A stretch of 64,000 bases of DNA from UBA9160 sp035489755 (lineage in GTDB: Bacteria; Myxococcota_A; UBA9160), in assembly GCA_035489755.1 (NCBI GenBank), contig DATGZK010000048.1:74403-138402 (forward strand), written 5' to 3'. The notes below the pieces were generated by a model, which saw only the letters and a program-made list of their open reading frames with translations, was not told the DNA's origin and searched no databases. Position 1 is the first letter of the stretch. Every line of letters begins with the position of its first letter. Below, one piece after another: positions 8,692-16,901 of this stretch. A program made the position numbers and the translations under genes.

Positions 8692-9320
8692 GACGAGGAT
8701 GTTTCTAGGTCGTCCCGAAGCCCCGGCGACGAGAGGACGGAGAGGGGCTCGACCCCTGCGATCTTGACCGGGACCTCGTGGTCTGAGAGCTGTCGCACTG
8801 CGGTTTCAAGGCCACCAAGAGCCCTGGCGGCCGAGCCTTCGGGGACCACAAGGCGCATCCGCAGACCCGAAGCCGTCTCTTCTAGACCGGCGACCGTACC
8901 GCGCAAAACGGCGGCAGCGCAGGGGCCGACCGGCAGGAGCCCCGTCCAGTGCCCGGGAAGTGCGAGCGCTACCGAGCGGACCCGGAGCCCAATGCAGCGC
9001 CGCACCGCGGCACGGGCCATGGACTTCACTTCCAGTGCGCCGAACCCGGTCGCGGAGCCAAGGCCCAGTACCAGAACCCGGGGCGCACGCAGGTGGCCAA
9101 AAGTCGGGATGAGAGCGGCCTCCCCCGCGGCTCCGCGGAGAGCACCCCGCGCAAGAAGGTCGGAGAGCATCCCGCACAGGCGCCAATCGACCCGGCCTGC
9201 CTCGCCGCGTAGCGGGCGATCGTTCTCGAAGAACGTGACCACCGCGAGTTCGACAGCGGCCTTCTCGATCGGGCCGGTCTCGACCACGATGCCGAGCACA
9301 CCATCTTCGGGGTCGTTCAC
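8676..9320 (-). CDS. orphan M17 aminopeptidase N-terminal-like domain protein
   Basis: A 214-residue protein resembling only the N-terminal macro-like domain of M17 leucyl aminopeptidases: VTFFENDRPLRGEAGRVDW, then a strand-loop RVLVLGLG and the AVRRCIGL helix. The C-terminal metal-binding catalytic domain is absent, since the frame ends where it would begin. The GTG start overlaps the nusB stop as GTGA, so it is translated as the last gene of the nrdR-ribD-ribH-nusB operon. Without catalytic residues it cannot be a peptidase alone. A ligand-binding or oligomerisation role is conceivable, but its function is unknown. Confidence 0.75.
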   Translation of the reverse strand: MNDPEDGVLGIVVETGPIEKAAVELAVVTFFENDRPLRGEAGRVDWRLCGMLSDLLARGALRGAAGEAALIPTFGHLRAPRVLVLGLGSATGFGALEVKSMARAAVRRCIGLRVRSVALALPGHWTGLLPVGPCAAAVLRGTVAGLEETASGLRMRLVVPEGSAARALGGLETAVRQLSDHEVPVKIAGVEPLSVLSSPGLRDDLETSSSASPR

Positions 9321-9775
9321 GACGTCTCCTCTCCGCCGTGCCTGCCGCGCGCGATGGCATCGAGGATTCCATTCACGAAACCCGGCGAGCGTTCCCCGCC
9401 GAAGCGGCGGGCGAGTTCCACGGCTTCGTCGATCACGACAGCTGCTGGCGCATCGCTGTGCAGAAGTTCGAAGGCACCGAGCCGCAACACGTTGCGGTCC
9501 ACGGCCGCCATCCGCGAGATCCGCCAGCGCTGCGCATGACGCGCGATCTCTGCATCGAGCGCAGGGCCCCTGGCCGTCACACCGGTCACGAGCTCCTTGG
9601 CGAATGCCCGCGCGCCCTCGGGCAGCTCGAAGTTCTCACAAACGCTCTGGAAAACCTCCTCGGCCCTTGCGGCGTCGCCCGTCGGGCTGCGGCGCCCAAG
9701 GTCAATCGCGTAGAGCATCTGGAGCGCTGCTTCCCGAGAGCGGTGGCGCGACGACGACCCCTTTGAGGCTGTCAC
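9317..9775 (-). CDS. nusB: transcription antitermination factor NusB
   Basis: A 152-residue NusB, the all-helical partner of NusE (ribosomal S10) that binds boxA RNA in rRNA antitermination. Family hallmarks are the N-terminal RHRSREAALQMLYAIDL, the central MAAVDRNVLRLGAFELL and the C-terminal VDEAVELARRFGGERSPGF followed by VNGILD. The GTG start overlaps the ribH stop (GTGA). The ribH-nusB order is widely conserved in bacteria. Confidence 0.95.
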   Translation of the reverse strand: MTASKGSSSRHRSREAALQMLYAIDLGRRSPTGDAARAEEVFQSVCENFELPEGARAFAKELVTGVTARGPALDAEIARHAQRWRISRMAAVDRNVLRLGAFELLHSDAPAAVVIDEAVELARRFGGERSPGFVNGILDAIARGRHGGEETS

Positions 9776-10269
9776 GATGCCCGCTCCCCCGCCGAGCCGG
9801 GCGGCCGCGCCAGCCCGGGCAAGAGCCGGGCCATTTCAAGGACGGCGAGGGCTGCGTCGACCCCTTTGTTCCCGTCGTTGCCGCCCGCACGCGCAAGGGC
9901 CTGCTCGGCGTCGTCGGTCGTGAGCACGCCGAACGCAATCGGGACGCCCGTATCGCGCATCGCCTCACGCACGCCATCGGTTACGGCGCGGCAGACGTAC
10001 TCGAAGTGCGGCGTCCCGCCGCGAATCACGGATCCAAGGGTCACGACGCCATCGTAGCGTCGCGTCGCCGCAAGCGCGCGCGCCGCCAGCGGGATCTCGA
10101 AGGCACCGGGAACCCACGCCACGTGGATGTCGTCCGAAGCGGCGCCGCGGGTTTCGAGCTCACGAACGCAGCCCTCGAGAAGGCGCACGGAAACGAGATG
10201 GTTGAAGCGCGACACCACCACCGCGAAGCGGAGCCCTTGCGCATCACGCGGCGCGGACCAGGTCTTCAC
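9772..10269 (-). CDS. ribH: 6,7-dimethyl-8-ribityllumazine synthase
   Basis: A 165-residue lumazine synthase, which condenses 5-amino-6-ribitylamino-uracil with 3,4-dihydroxy-2-butanone 4-phosphate in the penultimate step of riboflavin synthesis. Family motifs seen are VVVSRFNHLVSVRLLEG, WVPGAFEIPLAARAL, GSVIRGGTPHFEYVC with the catalytic-loop His, and FGVLTTDD. The GTG start overlaps the ribD stop (GTGA). The ribE and ribBA genes usually found between ribD and ribH are absent here, so they must lie elsewhere in the genome. Confidence 0.95.
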   Translation of the reverse strand: MKTWSAPRDAQGLRFAVVVSRFNHLVSVRLLEGCVRELETRGAASDDIHVAWVPGAFEIPLAARALAATRRYDGVVTLGSVIRGGTPHFEYVCRAVTDGVREAMRDTGVPIAFGVLTTDDAEQALARAGGNDGNKGVDAALAVLEMARLLPGLARPPGSAGERAS

Positions 10270-11411
10270 GCCGACTCTCCTCCGCCCGTCCCCATGCGTC
10301 CGAAGATGTAGACCTCCCGCGCCGGAGCGGAGCTTCCGGGAGCCTTCGCGGCTTCCGCAAGAACACGCACCGAGGCCGGCTCGAGGCGGGGCGATTCCCC
10401 GAGGCGACGCAGCCCGAGGGGACCAAGGGCCGCCCGCCCTTCTTCTCCCAACATCCGAGGCGCCACGAACCAGTGTACCTCATCGACGAGCTCTGCCCGC
10501 AGGAGCGCCGCGGCCAGCTGACCTCCCCCTTCCACCAGCACATCGGTGAGTCCTTCGCGTGCGAGCCGGGCGAGCGCTTCGTTGAGTCGCAAATGACCCC
10601 CGCTCGTGCGCACTTCGAACAGGCGCGCACCCGTGGCTGCGACCGTGCGCCGGCGTTCCTGCGGCGCGCGCGCCCCGCAAAGCACCCACGTACGGTCGGC
10701 AAAGCCGTCTCGGTAGAGGCGAAGGGTCGGCGGCGCCTCGAGGCGCGAATCGACGAGCACGCGCACGGGACGGTGTATCACCGTGCCGTGGCGGCGGGCC
10801 GTGAGCTCGGGATCGTCGGCCAGCGCGGAGCCGGAGCCGATGAGGATCGCGTCCGCACGGCTGCGCAGCGTGTGGACCAGCGCCCGCGCCCGCTGGCCGG
10901 TAATCCAGCGCGATTCCCCGCTCGCGGTGGCGATGCGGCCGTCGAGGGACGCGGCGATTTTGAGTGACACGAAGGGCCGGCCGCGCTCGTGAACGGAAAG
11001 GAACCCGCGATGCTGCTCTCGGCATGCCTGCTCGAGAACACCGATGCGCAGCTTAAGCCCGGCCGCCCGCAGCGCGCGCGCGCCGCGACCTCCCACGCGG
11101 GGATTCGGGTCTTCATGCCCGATCCACACCCGGGTGATTCCGGCTTCGATCACCACCTGGGTGCAGGGGCCGGTTCGGCCGAGGTGGCAGCACGGCTCGA
11201 GCGTCACGGCCAACGTGGCGCCTCGCAGGGCTCGAGCGCCGAAGCGGCGTGCGGCCGCGCCAAGCGCAACCACTTCAGCGTGGGGTCCCCCCGCCGGCCG
11301 CGTGAAGCCGCGTCCGAGGACGCGGTCGCCACGCACCACCACCGCGCCGACGGGGGGGTTCGGGAAGCTGCGCCCGCTCGCGCGACGGGCCTGCGAGAGC
11401 GCAAGACGCAT
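10266..11411 (-). CDS. ribD: bifunctional riboflavin deaminase/reductase RibD
   Basis: A 381-residue RibD that deaminates and then reduces the pyrimidine intermediate of riboflavin synthesis. The N-terminal deaminase has the zinc motifs HAEVVAL and PCCHLGRTGPC. The C-terminal reductase starts near residue 150 (FVSLKIAASLDGRIA) and includes GSGSALADDP and LVEGGGQLAAALL. The start at ATG 11409-11411 fits family length; the frame stays open upstream into nrdR but that stretch is unlike RibD. A TTG at 11430-11432 is an alternative. The gene lies 31 bases after nrdR. Confidence 0.93.
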   Translation of the reverse strand: MRLALSQARRASGRSFPNPPVGAVVVRGDRVLGRGFTRPAGGPHAEVVALGAAARRFGARALRGATLAVTLEPCCHLGRTGPCTQVVIEAGITRVWIGHEDPNPRVGGRGARALRAAGLKLRIGVLEQACREQHRGFLSVHERGRPFVSLKIAASLDGRIATASGESRWITGQRARALVHTLRSRADAILIGSGSALADDPELTARRHGTVIHRPVRVLVDSRLEAPPTLRLYRDGFADRTWVLCGARAPQERRRTVAATGARLFEVRTSGGHLRLNEALARLAREGLTDVLVEGGGQLAAALLRAELVDEVHWFVAPRMLGEEGRAALGPLGLRRLGESPRLEPASVRVLAEAAKAPGSSAPAREVYIFGRMGTGGGESA

Positions 11412-11442
11412 TGCCCGCTCAGGGGTCAAGGCGCGGCGGGCC

Positions 11443-11928
11443 TCATCCGCCGTCGTCGTCTGGTTCGCTCGGCGCGGCAACGCGCGCCAGGGACCCAAAG
11501 AAGCGTGCATAGTCCTCGGCCTTCTCGAAGCTCGAGAAGACCGAGGCAAAGCGCGCCGCGGCCATGGGGTCCAGGGCCGAGAGCTCTTCCAGCGCGCGTT
11601 CGCCGAGGACGCGGCTCTGCATCTCACGCTCGTTGCCCTCTTGGAGTCGGCGTTCGAGGCGGTCTAGCAGCCGCTCGATGGCATTCTCACTGATCGGCCG
11701 CTTGGAGCAGGCACGCTGGATGCCGGCCCGCAGCTTGCCGCGATCGTACTCTTCGCGGCGTCCGTCGCGCTTGACGATGCGAGGCATGATCTCTTCGATG
11801 CGCTCGCGCGTGGTAAAGCGGCGCCCGCATTCCTCACACTCCCGGCGCCGGCGAATCTCCGTTCCGTCTCGGCCAAGTCGCGAGTCGATCACACGATTGC
11901 TCTCGTCGCTGCAGAACGGGCATCGCAC
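11443..11928 (-). CDS. nrdR: transcriptional repressor NrdR
   Basis: A 161-residue NrdR, the ATP/dATP-sensing repressor of ribonucleotide reductase genes. The zinc ribbon is formed by C3, C6, C31 and C34 (CPFC and CEEC). An ATP-cone domain follows from about residue 48 (PRIVKRDGRREEYDRGKL) to the FEKAEDYARFF helix. The C-terminal acidic run DDDGG is an extra tail. The nrdR-ribD adjacency is conserved across many proteobacteria. Confidence 0.96.
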   Translation of the reverse strand: MRCPFCSDESNRVIDSRLGRDGTEIRRRRECEECGRRFTTRERIEEIMPRIVKRDGRREEYDRGKLRAGIQRACSKRPISENAIERLLDRLERRLQEGNEREMQSRVLGERALEELSALDPMAAARFASVFSSFEKAEDYARFFGSLARVAAPSEPDDDGG

Positions 11929-11954
11929 CTAGGAGCTCCTCGCGACGACCGCCA

Positions 11955-13214
11955 TCAATCCTCCCAGCGGGTGAGGACGAGGCTTGCGTTCGTGCCGCCG
12001 AAACCAAAGGAGTTGGACAGTGCGACACGGACGGCGCACGAACGTGCCTTTCCCACCACATGGTCGAGGGGGCACTCCGGATCGGTCTGGTCGAGGTTGA
12101 TGGTCGGGGGGAGCAGCTGCGCCTCGAGAGCACGCACGCACAGCAGCGCCTCTACCGCCCCGGCAGCGCCCAGGAGGTGGCCGGTCATCGACTTGGTCGC
12201 CGAGACGGGAAGCCGATCGGTGTGATCGCCGAAGACGGCGCGGATCGCTCGTGCTTCGACCGGGTCTCCGGCGGGTGTACTCGTCGCATGGGCGTTCACG
12301 TAGTCAACTGCTTCGGGAGCCAGATCCGCGTCCGCGAGTGCAAGGCCCATGCAGCGCTGGGCACCGCTGCCCGTTTCGTCGGGGAGCGTCATGTGAGCCG
12401 CGTCGGCGGTGGCCGCGTAGCCCGCGACCTCGGCCCGGATGCGCGCGCCACGGGCGCGGGCGTGCTCGAGAGATTCGAGAACGAGGACCCCGGCGCCCTC
12501 GGCCATCACGAATCCGTCGCGCCCGAGGTCGAACGGCCGGCTCGCCCGTTCGGGGGCGTCTTGCCGCGTCGAGAGCGCTCGCATGGCTGCAAAGCCCGCC
12601 ACTGCAATCTCGGTGAGCGGCGCCTCTGTGCCTCCCGCCAGCATCACCTCCGCATCGCCACGCTCAATCAGCCTGGCCGCCTCCCCAATCGAATGCGACC
12701 CCGTAGAGCAGGCGCTGACATGGCAGAGATTCGGGCCGCGCAGCCCGTGTCTCATCGACACGTAGCCGCTCGCCATGTTGCCGATTGTCATCGGAATCGT
12801 GAAGGGAGACACCCGCCGCGCCCCAGAGGTCAGCAGGATCCTGTGATTCTCGAGGATCGTGGCAAGGCCACCGATGCCGGAGCCAATCGCCACCCCGGCA
12901 CGGTCTAGCTCCGCCCGCGCGTCTGCGAGCCCGGAGTCGAGCCACGCCTCTTGGGCTGCTGCCAGGGCCAGCAGAATGAAACGGTCCAGGCGGCGCGCCT
13001 CTTTGGGATGGAGACCCGGCACCTCGACGGGCCCCCGCACCTCGGCGGCGATCCGCACGGGAAGCCGGCTCGCGTCAAAATGGGTGATCGGGCCGACGCC
13101 CGAAACGCCGGCCAGGGCGGAAGCCCACGTCGAGGCGACGTCGGCACCCAGCGGTGTCACACAGCCGAGACCGGTGACTACGACGCGCGGGCGCGTAGCC
13201 CGCTGCGGACGCAT
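11955..13214 (-). CDS. fabF: beta-ketoacyl-ACP synthase II
   Basis: A 419-residue thiolase-fold condensing enzyme that elongates acyl-ACP with malonyl-ACP. The catalytic triad is present: Cys169 in HVSACSTGSHS, His309 in NAHATSTPAGD and His346 in KSMTGHLLGA, with Lys341 conserved. The C-terminal NSFGFGGTNASL loop is typical. It lies 4 bases downstream of acpP, its acyl-carrier substrate protein, in a fatty-acid synthesis cluster. The glyA gene that often follows fabF is replaced here by nrdR. Confidence 0.96.
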   Translation of the reverse strand: MRPQRATRPRVVVTGLGCVTPLGADVASTWASALAGVSGVGPITHFDASRLPVRIAAEVRGPVEVPGLHPKEARRLDRFILLALAAAQEAWLDSGLADARAELDRAGVAIGSGIGGLATILENHRILLTSGARRVSPFTIPMTIGNMASGYVSMRHGLRGPNLCHVSACSTGSHSIGEAARLIERGDAEVMLAGGTEAPLTEIAVAGFAAMRALSTRQDAPERASRPFDLGRDGFVMAEGAGVLVLESLEHARARGARIRAEVAGYAATADAAHMTLPDETGSGAQRCMGLALADADLAPEAVDYVNAHATSTPAGDPVEARAIRAVFGDHTDRLPVSATKSMTGHLLGAAGAVEALLCVRALEAQLLPPTINLDQTDPECPLDHVVGKARSCAVRVALSNSFGFGGTNASLVLTRWED

Positions 13215-13218
13215 GGTG

Positions 13219-13455
13219 TCACGCCTCGAGCTTTTCCTTTAGGTACGCGATCGCATCGCCGATGGTCTGAATCTTCTCGGCGTCGTCATCGGGGATCTCG
13301 ACGTCGAATTCCTCTTCCATCGCCATCACGAGCTCAACGATGTCGAGCGAGTCCGCGCCTAAGTCGTCGACGAACGAAGCCTCCGGGACGACTTCGTCCC
13401 GAGACACGTTCAGGTGCTCGACGATGATGTCCGTCACACGTTCTTCCAGCGCCAT
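13219..13455 (-). CDS. acpP: acyl carrier protein
   Basis: A 78-residue acidic four-helix carrier. Ser36 in the GADSLDIVEL motif is the 4'-phosphopantetheine attachment site. Length and sequence are those of a canonical FAS II AcpP. It lies between fabD and fabF. The ketoreductase gene fabG, which usually sits just upstream of acpP, is missing from this cluster. Confidence 0.97.
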   Translation of the reverse strand: MALEERVTDIIVEHLNVSRDEVVPEASFVDDLGADSLDIVELVMAMEEEFDVEIPDDDAEKIQTIGDAIAYLKEKLEA

Positions 13456-13508
13456 TCACCCCACCTCCGCGGGCACCTGACCTCTCCCCAGGCGCCAACG
13501 GCATCATC

Positions 13509-14453
13509 CTAACCGGAGCCGGCGACTAGCTCCACGGCATCGCCGAGCTCATGCATCGATTCGAGGCTCCGCCGTGCCAAGCGCGGCGCAATCCTTGCCA
13601 CAAGACCGGTCAGGACCCGCCCCGGGCCCACCTCGAGAACCCGCGTTACGCCGGATTGGGAGAGCCCCCGGACGATCTCCGTGAAGCGCACCGGCGCTGT
13701 CACCTGGGCATGCAGAAGCGACGCAATCCGCGCCGCTGAGGCGTTCGGCGCGGCTTCGACGTTGGTGAAGACCGGCGGCACCGGGTCGCGGAAGGCGACC
13801 CGCGAGAGCTCCGGGAGTAGCTTCTCGGCCGCCGGCGCCATGAGCGGGCAGTGGAACGGGGCGGACACGGGAAGCGCCAGTGTGCGGCGGGCGCCGGCCT
13901 CGCGGGCGCGCAGGCAGGCAACCTCGACCGCGATCGTCTCGCCCGCGATGACGGTTTGGTGGGGGCCGTTGTAGTTCGCGGGAGCGACGATTCGGCCCGT
14001 CTCCTTCCGCGCCCTGGCGCACGCCTGCTCGGCCACTTGGGGCTCGCAGCCGATCACCGCTGCCATCGCACCCCGCCCTTCGGCGACGGCCTCCTGCATA
14101 AAGCGTCCCCGCGCGTGGACGAGACGCAACGCGTCGTCGAGCGCTAGCGCTCCGCTGGCTACGAGCGCGCTGTACTCCCCGAGGCTGTGCCCTGCGACAA
14201 ACGCCGGACTGGGCGTCACCCGCTCCTCGAGCGCTCGCAGAAGCGCCACGCTGGTCGCGAGAATGGCGGGCTGTTGCAGCTCGGTCCGGCGAAGATCTTC
14301 TTCGGGGCCTTCGAAACAAAGGCGCGAAAGGGAAAAGGAAAGGACCTCGTCCGCGAGGTCAAACACCGCTCGGGCCGCCGCCGATGCCTCATAGGCATCG
14401 CGGCCCATACCGACCTCTTGAGAGCCCTGTCCGGGGAACAGGAGCGCCAACAT
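13509..14453 (-). CDS. fabD: malonyl-CoA:ACP transacylase
   Basis: A 314-residue FabD that loads malonate from CoA onto AcpP. The N-terminal LLFPGQGSQ, the nucleophile Ser90 in VAGHSLGEYSAL and catalytic His201 in APFHCPLM are all present. The start is the ATG at 14451-14453, which has GAGGAG ten bases upstream; an upstream in-frame ATG would extend into rpmF. It follows rpmF by 8 bases. The plsX and fabH genes that commonly separate rpmF from fabD are absent. Confidence 0.95.
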   Translation of the reverse strand: MLALLFPGQGSQEVGMGRDAYEASAAARAVFDLADEVLSFSLSRLCFEGPEEDLRRTELQQPAILATSVALLRALEERVTPSPAFVAGHSLGEYSALVASGALALDDALRLVHARGRFMQEAVAEGRGAMAAVIGCEPQVAEQACARARKETGRIVAPANYNGPHQTVIAGETIAVEVACLRAREAGARRTLALPVSAPFHCPLMAPAAEKLLPELSRVAFRDPVPPVFTNVEAAPNASAARIASLLHAQVTAPVRFTEIVRGLSQSGVTRVLEVGPGRVLTGLVARIAPRLARRSLESMHELGDAVELVAGSG

Positions 14454-14461
14454 GGCTGCGC

Positions 14462-14644
14462 TTACTCCTCTTCCGTCTGGACGACCTCGCGCCCGCGGTA
14501 GGTGCCACAGTTCGGGCAGATGCGGTGCGGCGGCTTGGGGGTGCCGCACTGTGAGCACTTTGACCGTGCGGGAGCACGAAGTGCGTCATGGGTGCGGCGC
14601 TTGTTCTTCTTCATGCGCGATGTCTTGCCCTTCGGAACTGCCAT
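14462..14644 (-). CDS. rpmF: 50S ribosomal protein bL32
   Basis: A 60-residue L32 starting MAVPKGKTSRMKKNKRRTHD. Four zinc-type cysteines occur in two pairs (CSQC and CPNC), so this is a zinc-binding C+ form. The true start is ATG 14642-14644, overlapping the yceD stop as TGATG. The yceD-rpmF pair is nearly universal in bacteria and heads the fatty-acid cluster. Confidence 0.96.
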   Translation of the reverse strand: MAVPKGKTSRMKKNKRRTHDALRAPARSKCSQCGTPKPPHRICPNCGTYRGREVVQTEEE

Positions 14645-15222
14645 CAGCCTTCTCCTTCGGTCTTCGTGCTGCGCAGCCCGCGGAGCACAGCGAAGGGAGA
14701 GCTCGGGCTCACCTCTTCGCAACCACACGATTCGACGTTGCGATCCGCACCGCAGCGCGGACATAGCCCCCGGCAATCTTCCCGGCACAGCGGCTGCACG
14801 GGCACCGCGAGCGTGATCCACTCCAAAAAGAAGGCGCCGAGGTCAATCTCCCGCCCGCGAAACCATCCGGTCTCGAGCTCGTCCACGAGGCACAGCCCGT
14901 CCCGCACCAGGGCCGACGCCGCCTGGGGATCTGCTGGAACCCGTTCGCCGGCGGGCTCGAGGATCAGACGAAACGGCTCGCGGAGCGGGTGACAATAGCG
15001 CGCAAGGCAGCGGCTGCACCCGAGTGCGAGTTCACCGCGAATGGTGCCCGCCAGGTAGACGTCGGAGCCCATGCGATGCACAGCCACCTCGAACTGGAAG
15101 GACTTGGGGGTTGCCTGCTCGAGCTCGGGGAGGGTTGCCTGTGCCTGGTGCCACCAAGCCGGCTCCGCCTCGAACCGGTAGTGGGTCGGGCTCTCGCTCA
15201 GGCGATCGAGCAGGATCTTCAT
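14644..15222 (-). CDS. yceD: YceD/DUF177 family protein
   Basis: A 192-residue DUF177 protein, the family encoded beside rpmF and implicated in 23S rRNA and L32 metabolism. A cluster of cysteines occurs in ALGCSRCLARYCHPL, and the C-terminal half has the family pattern DGLCLVDELE and EWITLAVPVQPLCREDCRGLC. A final CPRCG-type zinc knuckle lies near the end. The start at ATG 15220-15222 begins the conserved KILLDRL strand; an ATG 33 bases further upstream is equally open, and neither has a clear ribosome site. Confidence 0.88.
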   Translation of the reverse strand: MKILLDRLSESPTHYRFEAEPAWWHQAQATLPELEQATPKSFQFEVAVHRMGSDVYLAGTIRGELALGCSRCLARYCHPLREPFRLILEPAGERVPADPQAASALVRDGLCLVDELETGWFRGREIDLGAFFLEWITLAVPVQPLCREDCRGLCPRCGADRNVESCGCEEVSPSSPFAVLRGLRSTKTEGEG

Positions 15223-15357
15223 CGCGGGCCCGCCACGACCCCCCGAATCTCTCATGCGGGCGCAAGGAGCGGGAAATCTCTTTCAAAGACGAACGGTTGC
15301 CGCGAGAGTCGAGTAGCAGAGGCCGCCCCAAGGCGCTAGCGGCTACATTGGCGCGCC

Positions 15358-16767
15358 ATGACGCCCCCGCGCACCCGCTTCGCACCGAGCCCGACCGGGT
15401 TTCTGCACATCGGTGGAGCCCGAACGGCGCTGTTCAACTGGGCTTTTACTCGGCGCTTCGGAGGCCGCTTCATCCTGAGGATTGAGGATACCGACCGCGA
15501 ACGCTCGACCGAGGAGTCCGAGGCGGCGATCTACGACGGCCTGCGCTGGCTCGACATCGACTGGGACGAGGGGCCCGTGCGCCAGAGTGACCGCATCCCA
15601 CGCTACCAAGCCGCGATCGACGAGCTCCTCGCAAAGGGAAGGGCCTACCGCTGCGTGTGCACGCGGGAGGATCTCGAAGCGCGCAAGCGGGCGACGATCG
15701 CAGCCGGCCGGAAGTGGGTGTATGACGGCCGGTGCCGAGACGCTGGCTACGGCCCCGGTTGCGGCCCGCATACGGTGCGCCTGCGCCTTCCCGACGAAGG
15801 CCGCTTGGCTTGGGATGACCTCGTCTACGGCCCAAGCGGGCAGGATGCGCGCGAGATCGGCGACATGATCCTGCGCCGGACGGATGGCGGACCGCTCTAC
15901 AACCTCGCCGTCGTCGTCGACGACGTGGACATGGGTATCTCGCACGTGATCCGCGGGGCAGACCACCACAGCAATACCCCTCTGCAGATCGCGATCTACA
16001 ACGCGCTCGGCCACGCACAACCCCTGTTCGCCCACGTTCCGCTGATCGTGGGACGCGACGGCAAGAAGCTGAGCAAGCGCCGCGATCCGGTCTCGCTGCA
16101 GCAGTTCCGCGAAGAGGGGGTGCTGCCCGATGCGATGCGCAACTGGCTGGTGCGAATCGGCTGGTCACACGGAGATCAGGAGATCTTCTCTCGGGAGCAG
16201 ATCGCGTCTTTTTTCGATCTCTCGTCGGTCCAGCGGGCGAGCGCCCAGGCCGATCCCGCGAAGCTCTCCTGGCTGAACCAGCACTACCTCAAGACCTTGC
16301 CGCGAAGCGAATTGCTCACCGCCCTGATGCCCTTCCTCGAGCGTGCGGCCGGTCACCCCGTGACACGGTCGCCGGCCCTCGAGGAGCTGGTCGAGCTTTT
16401 GCGAGAGCGCAGCAAGACCCTCGTGGAAATGGCCCAGCTCGCGCGCTTTCTCATCGTCGATGAGATCGCATACGACAAGAAGGTGGCCACAAAACACCTT
16501 CGTCCCGAGATTTTGGCGCCGCTTTCCGATCTGCACGATCGGCTCATGACGCTCGACGAATGGACCGCAGCGCGCATTGAAACGGTGTTCCAGGAGGTGC
16601 GCTCGATCCACGGCGAACTCCCGATGGGCAAACTCGCGCAGCCCGTGCGGGTGGCGATTACAGGTGGAGACGTCTCGCCCCCCATCTTTGACACGCTCGC
16701 CGTCCTGGGAAAGACCCGCTCCCTTGCCCGGATCGCGGAGGCCATCCACACGATCCGCCACGGCTGA
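15358..16767 (+). CDS. gltX: glutamyl-tRNA synthetase
   Basis: A 469-residue class I aminoacyl-tRNA synthetase that charges tRNA-Glu. The HIGH motif appears as HIGG at residues 17-20 within FAPSPTGFLHIGGARTAL, and the KMSKS loop is KLSKR at 237-241 (GRDGKKLSKRRDP). The C-terminal helical anticodon-binding region is complete. It is divergent from the yceD operon and convergent with the mdt operon, so it is probably a single-gene transcript. The same window carries a tRNA-Glu gene at 40279. Confidence 0.97.
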   Translation: MTPPRTRFAPSPTGFLHIGGARTALFNWAFTRRFGGRFILRIEDTDRERSTEESEAAIYDGLRWLDIDWDEGPVRQSDRIPRYQAAIDELLAKGRAYRCVCTREDLEARKRATIAAGRKWVYDGRCRDAGYGPGCGPHTVRLRLPDEGRLAWDDLVYGPSGQDAREIGDMILRRTDGGPLYNLAVVVDDVDMGISHVIRGADHHSNTPLQIAIYNALGHAQPLFAHVPLIVGRDGKKLSKRRDPVSLQQFREEGVLPDAMRNWLVRIGWSHGDQEIFSREQIASFFDLSSVQRASAQADPAKLSWLNQHYLKTLPRSELLTALMPFLERAAGHPVTRSPALEELVELLRERSKTLVEMAQLARFLIVDEIAYDKKVATKHLRPEILAPLSDLHDRLMTLDEWTAARIETVFQEVRSIHGELPMGKLAQPVRVAITGGDVSPPIFDTLAVLGKTRSLARIAEAIHTIRHG

Positions 16768-16819
16768 GGGGGCCCGCACCCTCGCCACAGGCAGCCCTGG
16801 GTTCTATGGGTATGAGCGG

Positions 16820-16843
16820 GTCCCTCCGCGACGCGTCAGGGAC
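16820..16843. terminator. possible bidirectional hairpin between gltX and mdtC
   Basis: A 6-bp perfect stem (GTCCCT and AGGGAC) around a 12-base loop in the convergent gap between gltX and mdtC. There is no T run on either side, so the assignment is weak. Confidence 0.25.
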
Positions 16844-16901
16844 TCTTCGGAAGTTGCGAGGGAGCGATTCCGGCGACCTGGGGCCGGTTTGGAGACGCCT
16901 T

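Noticed and set aside
8662..10311. 549-codon open frame on the plus strand
   Set aside because: Antisense to the M17-like, nusB and ribH genes, whose identities are clear; it is rich in Arg, Ser and Pro.
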